Source of the DNA: Mycobacterium syngnathidarum
Lineage (GTDB): Bacteria; Actinomycetota; Actinomycetes; Mycobacteriales; Mycobacteriaceae
DNA: 64,000 nucleotides
Assembly (NCBI RefSeq): GCF_001942625.1
Contig: NZ_MLCL01000024.1
Location: 124,001-188,000 of the forward strand
Direction: 5' to 3'
Position numbers and translations under genes: made by a program. Of the stretch, positions 15,975 through 23,607 are shown piece after piece (the first letter of the stretch is position 1; each line of letters begins with the position of its first letter). The notes under the pieces were generated by a model. The model was not told the origin of the DNA, searched no databases, and saw only the letters and a list, made by a program, of their open reading frames with translations.

Positions 15975-17474
15975 TCAGATCGTCGAACAGCAGATCCGCT
16001 GAGCTTCGGCGACGGAGTCGGCGAGCGGACGACGCGTGTTGATGAGGTGGGCGTCGGACCAATCGGTACCGCCGGCCGCCAGTCCCTCGGCGATCTGCGG
16101 GGTGACGTCCGAGTTGGTGCCCCGCCGTTGCGTGATGCGTTCCTTGGCTTCGTCCAGGGGGACCGTGCAGGCCAATTCCGTTGTCGGACAATGATGTTCT
16201 GCGGCGAGGTCGCGGGCCCGCCGTCGGAGCACCGGGTCTCGCCAGGTGCCGTCCAGGATCACCGATCGGCCCCCGGCCAGGGCGGAGCCGGCGTTGCGCA
16301 GGACGGCGTCGTACACCGCTGCCACGTTCTCGCTGCTGTAGAGCCCCTCGTTCAGAGTTCCCGCATCGCCGCTGACCAGGCCTTGTTCCTGCAACTCGCG
16401 GCGCACGTCGTCGGTGGAGATCACCCGTGCAGACAACTGCTCGGCCAGCGCATGCGCCAATGTGGTCTTGCCGGTGCCGGGGCCACCGCCGATGACGACC
16501 AACCGGACGGCGCCTCGGCGAAGGTGTTCGAGGGCAATGTCGAGGTGGTGCCGAGCGTCGGCCTCGGCGCTGTGGTTGCCCTGTTCGACCCTGATGCAGT
16601 CGGTCTTGGCGCGAACTCCCGCACGGTAGGCGACGTAGAAATCAACCAGAGCGGCCGGGGCGGTGTCGCCAGAGAGCCGCCGGTACTCGGCGATGAAGTA
16701 GTCAGCCAGATCTTTGCGGCCGAGAAATTCCAGGTCCATGGCCAGGCAGGCGGCGTCGTCGATGCAGTCGAGGTGACGCAGGTGGTCATCGAACTCGAGG
16801 CAGTCCAGGATCGCCGGGCCCTCGGGCATACAGAAGATGTCGCCGCTCAGCAGGTCGCCATGGCCATCGACGATGCGCCGGTTCGCGATGCGGTCGGCGA
16901 ACAACGCGGTCCGGCCCTCGATGAACTGGTCCACCAGTCGGCCGATCTCGCTCAGCGATTCCGTGGACACCACAGTTCCGGCGTGCCGGTGCAGTTCCCT
17001 GAGGTTGTCGTGCCAGCGGCCGGCAACCGCGGGAACCCCTGCCGCAGTGTCGATGTCCTCCGAACGCTGCGCATCGGCGTGGAACCGCGACACCGCTTGC
17101 GCGATCGCCGACAGTTGCTCGAGGACGGGTTCACCGTTGACGACAATTGACGTCAGTCGGCGGGCATCGGGGTATCGGCGCATCACGATCACTGGCTCGG
17201 GCGGACCGCCTTGCGGATCCGAGAGGTGTGCGACGCCCAGATAACTGTCGGGCGCCAGTCGCTGGTTCAACCGCACCTCACGGTCACAGACCTGTTCGCG
17301 ACGCTCGACCGAACTGAAGTCGAGAAAATCGGTCACGACGGGCTTTTTGACCTTGTACGCCCGGTCGCCGACCAAGGCGACGATGCCGGTATGCGTCTCG
17401 TGGATCTCTGCCGCGGCACTCGTGGTCTCGGACTCAGCGGTCGGCGCCGGCGCGGGCCAAGCTGAAGTACCCAT
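15975..17474 (-). CDS. Rv2004c-like bifunctional phosphotransferase/P-loop kinase
   Basis: A 499-residue two-domain protein. The N-terminal aminoglycoside phosphotransferase-like domain has the catalytic-loop motif DGHGDLLSGDIF (residues 203-214). The C-terminal domain is a P-loop kinase with Walker A GGGPGTGKTT (residues 329-338). This architecture is that of M. tuberculosis Rv2004c, a member of the DosR hypoxia regulon. A DosR-like box lies 33-51 nt upstream, and a CATCAT -10-like hexamer about 6 nt before the ATG suggests a leaderless mRNA. The substrate is unknown. Confidence 0.85.
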   Translation of the reverse strand: MGTSAWPAPAPTAESETTSAAAEIHETHTGIVALVGDRAYKVKKPVVTDFLDFSSVERREQVCDREVRLNQRLAPDSYLGVAHLSDPQGGPPEPVIVMRRYPDARRLTSIVVNGEPVLEQLSAIAQAVSRFHADAQRSEDIDTAAGVPAVAGRWHDNLRELHRHAGTVVSTESLSEIGRLVDQFIEGRTALFADRIANRRIVDGHGDLLSGDIFCMPEGPAILDCLEFDDHLRHLDCIDDAACLAMDLEFLGRKDLADYFIAEYRRLSGDTAPAALVDFYVAYRAGVRAKTDCIRVEQGNHSAEADARHHLDIALEHLRRGAVRLVVIGGGPGTGKTTLAHALAEQLSARVISTDDVRRELQEQGLVSGDAGTLNEGLYSSENVAAVYDAVLRNAGSALAGGRSVILDGTWRDPVLRRRARDLAAEHHCPTTELACTVPLDEAKERITQRRGTNSDVTPQIAEGLAAGGTDWSDAHLINTRRPLADSVAEAQRICCSTI

Positions 17475-17506
17475 ACCTCATGATGGCCGTGTGTGGACCC
17501 GCGGCG

Positions 17507-17525
17507 GTAGGGCCATAGGTCCTAC
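17507..17525 (-). promoter_or_regulatory. DosR-like box upstream of the Rv2004c-like gene
   Basis: Read on the minus strand, GTAGGACCTATGGCCCTAC resembles the DosR consensus GGGAC...GTCCC (here GGACC-TAT-GGCCC) with symmetric flanks. With transcription starting near the ATG at 17474 its centre would be at about -42, where DosR activates. The downstream gene belongs to a DosR-regulated family. Confidence 0.65.
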
Positions 17526-17557
17526 CTCGCTCTGGTGGGGTACCGCGGCAGGTTCGT

Positions 17558-18220
17558 TCACTGGGGGCTGACCAGTCCGGTGTCGTACGCATGGATGATC
17601 GCGGCGGCGCGGTCACGCAGGTCGAGTTTGATGAAGATGTGGCCGATGTGGCTCTTGACGGTGAGACCGGAGATGCTGAGCTCGTCGGCGATCTCGGCGT
17701 TGGAATGCCCTTTGGCGATCAGCTTCAGCACATCGAGTTCGCGGGCGGTGAGGTCGCCGACTGCGGCGCTGCGACGCGGCTCGGCTGACTTGCGGTAGGT
17801 GGTGAGCACCCGTGAGGTCACGGCCGGGTCCAGATAACTGTCGCCCTGGGCCACTGCGCGCACCGCCCGGATCAGCTCTTCAGCCGAGGAATCCTTGAGC
17901 ACGAATCCGCTGGCCCCGGCGCGCAGCGCTCCGGACAGCAACTCGTCGTCGTTGAACGTGGTCAGCGCCAGCACCGGAGGGCCGCCGGACGCGGTCACCT
18001 GGCGGGTGGCCTCGATCCCGTCGACGCGTTTCATCCGCAGGTCCATCACCACCACGTCGGGGCGGTACTGGGTGATGGCATCTGGCACCTCGTCGCCGTC
18101 GGCGCACTCTGCAACGACCACGAAGCCGTCCTTGCGTCGCAGTATGCGTCGCAGCCCAGAGCGCACCAGATCCTGGTCGTCGACCAGCAGGACCGCCACT
18201 TCGGTCACGGGGTCCGTCAT
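17558..18220 (-). CDS. NarL/LuxR-family response regulator
   Basis: About 220 residues. The receiver domain has acidic residues VDD at its start, the phospho-acceptor Asp60 in VVVMDLRM, Thr in ALTTFND and Lys in FVLKDSS. A LuxR-type HTH fills the C-terminus (LTARELDVLKLIAKGHSNAE and following). The ATG at 18220 overlaps the kinase stop, so it is the second gene of a two-component operon. Confidence 0.92.
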   Translation of the reverse strand: MTDPVTEVAVLLVDDQDLVRSGLRRILRRKDGFVVVAECADGDEVPDAITQYRPDVVVMDLRMKRVDGIEATRQVTASGGPPVLALTTFNDDELLSGALRAGASGFVLKDSSAEELIRAVRAVAQGDSYLDPAVTSRVLTTYRKSAEPRRSAAVGDLTARELDVLKLIAKGHSNAEIADELSISGLTVKSHIGHIFIKLDLRDRAAAIIHAYDTGLVSPQ

Positions 18221-19434
18221 GACACCACAGGGCACCATCGGGGCGCCCGGTCGGTGTCGTCCAACGGAATGTTCGTGCGCACCGACCATCCGTCATCGGC
18301 CGGGCCGACGCTGATGATCCCGCCGAGCTGCTCGACACGTTGGCGCATACCGCGCACGCCGCGGCCATCGACATCGCGGCCGTTCCTGACGGACAACGCG
18401 GGGACCGGGATTCGGTTGGCGACGGTGAGCGACGCCGAAGTGCGTGAGATCCTCAGTAACACTGTGGCTTCCGCATCAGGTGCGTGCTTGGCGATGTTGG
18501 CCAGCGACTCCTGGGCGATGCGATACAACGCCAAGCCCACCGCGCCGGAAACCACATCGGTGCGCCCTGTGGCGTCGAAACGCACGGTCAGCCCGGCGCG
18601 TACGAAATCGTCGACCAGGCAAGAGATATCGTCGACACCAGGTTCGGGAGCCATGCTCATCGGGGCGCCGTCGAGCAGTCCGACCGTGCGGCGGATGTCC
18701 GCCATGGCCTGTCGGCCCAGGCGTTCGGCCTGTTCCAGTGCCTCGACGGCGTCGTCGACATCGCGATCCTGCTGCAACCCGCGACGTGCGCCGGTCACAT
18801 GCAGCAGGGTCACGCTCAGCGAATGGGCGATCACGTCGTGGACCTCGCGGGCGATACGGCGGCGCTCGTCGGCCGCGGCGTGCCGGGCCTGCGCGGCCTG
18901 CGCATCCTGCTGCTGGCGCATGAGCTGCTGCTGAGTGTGCACGAGATAACCTACCAGCCAACCCATTCCGAGGATCCCCAGGTACAGCGGCAGCGCTTCG
19001 AGGCGGTGCTGTGCGGCAGCCGCCATCAGCAGTGTGGCCGCGGTCAGCGAGGCCAGGAATCCACCCCACACGCCGACGAGTGAGGCGACTTCGCCGACCA
19101 TCAGCACCGCGATCAGCGGAGCGAAGTCATTGGATACCGGTGTGGTCGTCGCGAACAGCAACACCGCGGTAGCGGTGGTCCATGTCGCCCAGACAATGGG
19201 TGCCTTGAAGTCGACGCCGGACAGGTAGAACAGCGCGAACGGGGCAACGCACACCACGACCGCGAGCAGGCTCGCCGGGAAATCGGCGGTCGGGCGCTGC
19301 AGCATGGCCACCACGCCGGCGCCGATCACCGTGGCATCGAACGCCAATACGATGGCCCAGTTGTAGCCCACCGGGAGGGCGTAGCCCCGCCGGCGCACGT
19401 GCGCACGGAGGCCGCGCGCGATGCTGCCGAGCAT
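18217..19434 (-). CDS. Sensor histidine kinase, HisKA_3 type
   Basis: About 405 residues from ATG at 19434. Five or six hydrophobic segments occupy residues 25-165, followed by a coiled coil and the HisKA_3 domain with phospho-acceptor His199 in RIAREVHDVIAHSLS. The ATPase N-box is LYRIAQESLANIAKHA, and GVRGMRQRVEQLGG closes the domain. No large external loop is seen, so the signal is probably sensed within the membrane. A TTG at 19524 could extend the protein by 30 mostly basic residues; no good ribosome site supports either start. It is the partner of the response regulator downstream. Confidence 0.88.
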   Translation of the reverse strand: MLGSIARGLRAHVRRRGYALPVGYNWAIVLAFDATVIGAGVVAMLQRPTADFPASLLAVVVCVAPFALFYLSGVDFKAPIVWATWTTATAVLLFATTTPVSNDFAPLIAVLMVGEVASLVGVWGGFLASLTAATLLMAAAAQHRLEALPLYLGILGMGWLVGYLVHTQQQLMRQQQDAQAAQARHAAADERRRIAREVHDVIAHSLSVTLLHVTGARRGLQQDRDVDDAVEALEQAERLGRQAMADIRRTVGLLDGAPMSMAPEPGVDDISCLVDDFVRAGLTVRFDATGRTDVVSGAVGLALYRIAQESLANIAKHAPDAEATVLLRISRTSASLTVANRIPVPALSVRNGRDVDGRGVRGMRQRVEQLGGIISVGPADDGWSVRTNIPLDDTDRAPRWCPVVS

Positions 19435-19524
19435 GTTCTGATCGTAGAAGGCGAGGTCGCGGTCATGCCTCCTACTGCGGTGGGATTTTTTGGGGCCGGA
19501 TTTTCCGGGATCGGACTTCAGCAC

Positions 19525-19812
19525 TCAGAGTCGCCACATTTCGCGCGCCATGGCGGCATCTTCGACGAAGCCTTCACGCAGCGGCGGATAGTACGGCTGT
19601 TTCAGATTCGGTCGGGGTACGGCGACCAGTGCGGACCGCACCGCGGTCAGGGCGCGGCCCCAAAGGCTGCCGTCCCGGCGACCCGGCCGGTGCGCGGTTG
19701 CCGGCGCGGTCTCCGGCGGGGTGAAAACGGCGTCTTTGGCCGTCCATCCACGGGCGACGCCAGTCACTGAATTCGCTAGGGAAATAGCTGGGGAACGCTG
19801 TGCTCGTGTCAT
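19525..19812 (-). CDS. Hypothetical 95-residue protein
   Basis: A small open frame directly upstream of the histidine kinase. The C-terminal part (PNLKQPYYPPLREGFVEDAA) looks protein-like. No domain or signal peptide is recognised. It may be a real short gene in the two-component operon or part of a leader region. The position between a TetR divergent promoter and the kinase is the main support. Confidence 0.4.
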   Translation of the reverse strand: MTRAQRSPAISLANSVTGVARGWTAKDAVFTPPETAPATAHRPGRRDGSLWGRALTAVRSALVAVPRPNLKQPYYPPLREGFVEDAAMAREMWRL

Positions 19813-19868
19813 GTCTTGACGCTATGAAGAATGCAGGTCAACCCACATCGCGCTGCTGTCCGATCTTG

Positions 19869-19887
19869 TCCTACGACCGTGGTAGGA
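19869..19887. promoter_or_regulatory. TCCTAC-N7-GTAGGA inverted repeat before TetR
   Basis: A perfect 6-bp inverted repeat with a 7-bp spacer, 31 bp upstream of the TetR gene at 19918. It is a candidate operator for that gene and the divergent small gene and kinase. The half-site GTAGGA also occurs in the DosR-like box at 17507, so a related response is possible but unproven. Confidence 0.5.
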
Positions 19888-19917
19888 GATCTGCACCGAC
19901 CATAGGACGATCCGGGC

Positions 19918-20604
19918 GTGAGTGATTACGCTCGTGCTGTGGTCCCGAGCTCGACGCGCAGGCGTGGCCCCCGGCGCGATGTCGACACCCGTGCCCTGAT
20001 CGTCGACACCGCCGAGCGAATGTTCGCCGAGACGTCGATCGGCGCGGTGGCTTCGCGCGCGGTGGCCCGGGAGGCCGGCGTGGCCAGCCGCGCGGTGGCC
20101 TATCACTTTCCGGCCAAGAGGGATCTGGTGCTGGAGGTGGCCCAGCGCCGCGCCCCGACGGTGTTCGCGGCTGTCATCTCCGAACTTGTCCGGGTGGCTC
20201 AGTCCGAGAACGAGATTGGCGTCTGTGATGTCGTCGAAGCCCTGATCGCGCCGTACGTCCGTCTGCTCGACGAGGATCCCGTCGGCGGGTTGCGCTGGCT
20301 GAAGGTGATGAATCAGCTTGCCCTGGATGAAGATCAGATCTGGCTGGATCAGTTGGCAGGTACACCGAGTCTGCCCGAGCTGTTCTTTGCCGCGGCGGGC
20401 CGTGCGATACCTGACATTCAGAGCAGAGAAGGCCAGCAACGCAGCACAATTGCCGTCTTGTCGATGATCGGTGCGCTCGCCAGTTCGGATCTCGCGCTGT
20501 ACGGACGCCCGCTCGGGCCCGAGGGTTTGGACCGTGGCTGGGTCGACCAGCTCGTCCGGTTCACCGGCAGCGGTTTACTCGGCGATGAGCGCCAACCCGA
20601 CTAG
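19918..20604 (+). CDS. TetR-family regulator
   Basis: A 228-residue TetR protein. Residues about 22-70 hold the helix-turn-helix (ASRAVAREAGVASRAVAYHF). The ligand domain is unlike that of its neighbours and has no recognisable motif. GTG start at 19918. It lies 9 bp upstream of the ArgP/LysG-type gene on the same strand, so the two may be co-transcribed. Its target is probably itself, through the palindrome upstream. Confidence 0.85.
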   Translation: MSDYARAVVPSSTRRRGPRRDVDTRALIVDTAERMFAETSIGAVASRAVAREAGVASRAVAYHFPAKRDLVLEVAQRRAPTVFAAVISELVRVAQSENEIGVCDVVEALIAPYVRLLDEDPVGGLRWLKVMNQLALDEDQIWLDQLAGTPSLPELFFAAAGRAIPDIQSREGQQRSTIAVLSMIGALASSDLALYGRPLGPEGLDRGWVDQLVRFTGSGLLGDERQPD

Positions 20605-20613
20605 GATCGCAGC

Positions 20614-21471
20614 GTGCAGATCGACGGCCAGCAGCTTGCTGCCTTCGCCGCGGTGGTCGAACTGGGGAGCTTCGATGCGGCCGCGCAGCGTCTGCACGTG
20701 ACTCCGTCCGCGATCAGCCAGCGCATCAAGGCCTTGGAACAGCGTGTCGGTCAGGTGCTCGTTGTTCGCGAAAAGCCTTGCACCCCAACTTCTGCTGGTG
20801 TTCCGCTGTTGAGACTGGCGGCGCAGACGGCACTGCTGGAGTCCGAGACCCTTGCCGAGATGGGCGGTGGCTCGGCGCACCGCACCAGGATCGCTCTGGC
20901 GGTCAACGCCGATTCGATGGCGACGTGGTTCACCGATGTGTTTGCCCAGGCGGCCGAGTTCTTGTTCGATATCAGGATCGAGGATCAGGACCTCTCGGCT
21001 CGGCTGCTGCGGGAGGGTGTCGTGATGGGCGCGGTGACCACCGAGCGACGTCCGGTTCCGGGTTGTCGGGTGCATGCGTTGGGGGCGATGCGCTACGTGC
21101 CGGTGGCCAGCGCGGAATACGTGCAGCGTTACCTGCCCGACGGCTTTACTCGCGAGGCCGCGCAGACAGCACCCTCGCTGGCCTGGAACCGCGATGACGC
21201 CCTGCAAGATCAATTGGTGCGCAAGGTGTTCCGCAAGGATGTCGTCAGGCCGATTCACTTCATCCCGACCGCAGAGGGGTTCGGTGCCGCGGTACGGGCC
21301 GGGTTGGCCTGGGGGATGTATCCCGAGGAATTGGTCGACGACGACTTCGTCCGGATCACCGAGCAGTACCTGGACGTGCCGCTGTACTGGCAATGTTGGA
21401 AGCTCGACAGCCGCACGGTCGAGGCCATCACGGCAGCGGTGCGCGATGCGGCGGGACGCCTGCGGGCCTGA
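20614..21471 (+). CDS. lysG: LysR-family regulator, ArgP/LysG type
   Basis: A 285-residue LysR protein of the ArgP/LysG subfamily. The N-terminal HTH is clear (GSFDAAAQRLHVTPSAISQR). LysG (Rv1985c in M. tuberculosis) controls the divergent lysine exporter gene lysE. Here the upstream gene is a TetR on the same strand and no lysE is adjacent, so the gene has either lost its partner or controls distant genes. GTG start at 20614. The symbol reflects family similarity only. Confidence 0.75.
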   Translation: MQIDGQQLAAFAAVVELGSFDAAAQRLHVTPSAISQRIKALEQRVGQVLVVREKPCTPTSAGVPLLRLAAQTALLESETLAEMGGGSAHRTRIALAVNADSMATWFTDVFAQAAEFLFDIRIEDQDLSARLLREGVVMGAVTTERRPVPGCRVHALGAMRYVPVASAEYVQRYLPDGFTREAAQTAPSLAWNRDDALQDQLVRKVFRKDVVRPIHFIPTAEGFGAAVRAGLAWGMYPEELVDDDFVRITEQYLDVPLYWQCWKLDSRTVEAITAAVRDAAGRLRA

Positions 21472-21474
21472 CCT

Positions 21475-22056
21475 CTAGTGCACCAGCGGCGCCAAGTGTT
21501 TGCGTGCGTAGTCACGGATCGCGGCATCGTCGGTGACGTCCAGTAGCGGGCTGGGCATCTGGGCCAGCGACACCGCGAGTCGGATGTGCAATTCGGACAC
21601 GGCCAGCAGTTCGGCGTCGGGCATGGTCGCGCCGGCCGCACGAAGTGCCTTGGCCATTGCCGAGGAGGCATGGTGCAGAAAAGCCGGGGCTTGGTCGTAG
21701 GCGCCGGCGACCGCGGTGAAGTCGGTGTCCAGGCGCAGGAACCGGCGCATCACGGGTTCGGTGGTCAGCAGTCGCAGCCCTTCGCAGAACGCCGCCACCG
21801 CCGCGTCACCGGGGCCCGAATCGATTGCCACGGTGCGCAACCGGTGCATGGCCGAGTCGAAGGTGCGTCGGCCGAGTTCGGTGATCAACGCGTCGCGGGT
21901 GGGGAAGCGACGGTACAGCGTCCGACGGCTGACGCCGGCCTGCTTGGCGATGACCTCCAGGCTGGCCCGACCCAGCCCGACGAGCGACACCTCCTCGGCG
22001 GCGGCCTTGAGGATGGCGTCTTCCTGCTCGGATTGGCTGGCGTTGCTGCGCGGCAT
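21475..22056 (-). CDS. TetR-family regulator
   Basis: A 193-residue TetR protein with the HTH segment ASLEVIAKQAGVSRRTLYRR near residues 30-50. It lies 13 bp downstream of the MpaB-like gene on the same strand and is probably co-transcribed and autoregulating. The ligand domain is uncharacterised. Its stop is 3 bp from the stop of the convergent LysG-type gene. Confidence 0.88.
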   Translation of the reverse strand: MPRSNASQSEQEDAILKAAAEEVSLVGLGRASLEVIAKQAGVSRRTLYRRFPTRDALITELGRRTFDSAMHRLRTVAIDSGPGDAAVAAFCEGLRLLTTEPVMRRFLRLDTDFTAVAGAYDQAPAFLHHASSAMAKALRAAGATMPDAELLAVSELHIRLAVSLAQMPSPLLDVTDDAAIRDYARKHLAPLVH

Positions 22057-22069
22057 TGATACCAGTGTG

Positions 22070-23014
22070 TCAGCCCGCTGCCGGACATCCCAGCGGTGCG
22101 AACGAATCCAGCGCCACCGACCGGTGCAGACGCACCAGCTTCTCGTATTGCAGCCGGTTGTAGGCCAGCGGAACCAGCAGCAACCGATCGGGCAGCACCC
22201 GCCAGGCCAGTTGAAGCAACCGGGTGTACACGGCGAACTCCCGATCGTGCCGGGACTGCCAGCGGAACCCGGTCATCTCCCGGATTCCCGGATGCAGGAT
22301 GCCGAACGAACACACTTTGATGACGCGGCCGGCGATCGGCCGGACTGCCATCCAGGACGGTGTCAGTGCCAGGCGAATCGGAGCGGGCAGCAGTAGGGTC
22401 GGCAACGGCAGCTGGGTGAGTCCGGTAGTGACGCGGCTCAGGAATGGGTTGCCCTGCAACTGGTTTTCCACCATGTCGTCGTAGTACCGGATCGCTTCGG
22501 CGTACGTCTGCGGGAGTTTCGCCGAAGCGCCGGGCAACTCGATCGAGCGGAACGCCTCCAGCAGCTGGGCATAGGCCGCCTCTTGTTCCGCGGCGTTCAG
22601 CGTGATGCCGGTTGCCGGGGTGAACGAGTGCAGGACGACGAAGATCCCGCTGATGGCGATCCAGTTCCACAACTGCGGGTTCAGCGCGCTGTAGCGGACT
22701 TCGGCGAAGTCGTCCTTGCCGTGCCCGCGGACGTCGCGGTGCATGGTCTGTAGGCGGCGCCCCTCGGTCTCACGGTCCTCGGCGTCGCCCCAGATCGCCA
22801 GGAATGCGGAGAATCCGCTGCGCACTCCTCGATCGAGAAAGTTGCGTTCGAACCGTCCGCTGCGGTCGACGGCGGCGGCCACCGGTACCAGGGCCACCTC
22901 ATCGAATGCCGCTGCGCCGAAGGCGCCTCCGAGGATGCTGCCCGAGTGCTTGCGGAAATCTGCCAGTACGTGCGGCCGCGCCACGTCTGTGTCGGCCGGG
23001 CTGCCAATGGACAT
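22070..23014 (-). CDS. MpaB-like haem oxygenase-fold protein (DUF2236)
   Basis: About 314 residues of the DUF2236/oxygenase MpaB family (PF09995), which contains the latex-clearing protein fold and haem-binding His residues. Recognisable stretches are GSILGGAFGAAAFDEVALVP and RDVRGHGKDDF. The ATG at 23014 is preceded on the minus strand by TTGACA, 16 bp and TAGACT, with transcription expected at or near the ATG, so the mRNA may be leaderless. The frame continues upstream, but that part is not conserved. Its partner gene is the TetR immediately downstream. A second, unlike copy of the family lies at 31261. Confidence 0.82.
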   Translation of the reverse strand: MSIGSPADTDVARPHVLADFRKHSGSILGGAFGAAAFDEVALVPVAAAVDRSGRFERNFLDRGVRSGFSAFLAIWGDAEDRETEGRRLQTMHRDVRGHGKDDFAEVRYSALNPQLWNWIAISGIFVVLHSFTPATGITLNAAEQEAAYAQLLEAFRSIELPGASAKLPQTYAEAIRYYDDMVENQLQGNPFLSRVTTGLTQLPLPTLLLPAPIRLALTPSWMAVRPIAGRVIKVCSFGILHPGIREMTGFRWQSRHDREFAVYTRLLQLAWRVLPDRLLLVPLAYNRLQYEKLVRLHRSVALDSFAPLGCPAAG

Positions 23015-23021
23015 GACACAA

Positions 23022-23049
23022 AGTCTAGCTATCTGTGCCAACGTGTCAA
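23022..23049 (-). promoter_or_regulatory. SigA-type promoter for the MpaB-like gene
   Basis: On the minus strand, TTGACA (23044-23049) and TAGACT (23022-23027) are 16 bp apart. An inverted TGACAC (23014-23019) and GTGTCA (23043-23048) bracket the promoter, which suits control by the neighbouring TetR. Confidence 0.6.
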
Positions 23050-23094
23050 TGGTGGTTCGACAGGAACGTCTTCCCTGGTTGGTATCTTCGCGCC

Positions 23095-23607
23095 ATGGCC
23101 AACCGGACGCATCGATACGAGGTCGAGGTGACCTGGACTGGCAACACCGGTTCGGGGACCAGCGGCTACCGCGATTACGCGCGTGACCATGAGGTGAGCG
23201 GTGTCGAGACACCCGGGAAGCCGGCGATCCCGGGCAGCGCTGATCCCGCCTTCCGTGGAGACGCGCAGCGGTGGAATCCCGAGGAACTGCTCGTGGTCAG
23301 CCTGTCCCAGTGCCACATGCTCTGGTATCCGGCACTTTGCGCAAAAGCGGGCATCGTCGTCACGGCCTACAGCGACCGGCCGCAGGGCACGATGAGCGAA
23401 AATGCCGAGGGCAGCGGCATTTTCACCGATGTCACGCTACGACCGCAGGTCACCGTCACCGATGTGGAGCGTGTCGGGGAGGCCACCGAGCTGCATCATG
23501 AAGCCCACCGGATGTGCTTCATCGCCAACTCGGTCAACTTTCCGGTGAGCGCTACACCCACCGTGACAGCACCGAACCAGGGATGGATGTCGCCGGGGAC
23601 GGAATGA
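23095..23607 (+). CDS. OsmC-family peroxide-detoxifying protein
   Basis: A 170-residue OsmC-fold protein. The two conserved cysteines are Cys73 in LSQCHMLWY and Cys141 in HRMCFIANSVNFPV, so thiol-based reduction of organic hydroperoxides is the expected role. ATG at 23095 has no ribosome site; a TATCTT -10 at 23083-23088 ends 6 nt before it, so the mRNA is probably leaderless. Its 3' end overlaps that of the convergent hydrolase gene by 56 bp. It shares the family's role with Ohr and may be an OhrR target, but the OhrR-like gene is 8 kb away. Confidence 0.88.
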   Translation: MANRTHRYEVEVTWTGNTGSGTSGYRDYARDHEVSGVETPGKPAIPGSADPAFRGDAQRWNPEELLVVSLSQCHMLWYPALCAKAGIVVTAYSDRPQGTMSENAEGSGIFTDVTLRPQVTVTDVERVGEATELHHEAHRMCFIANSVNFPVSATPTVTAPNQGWMSPGTE

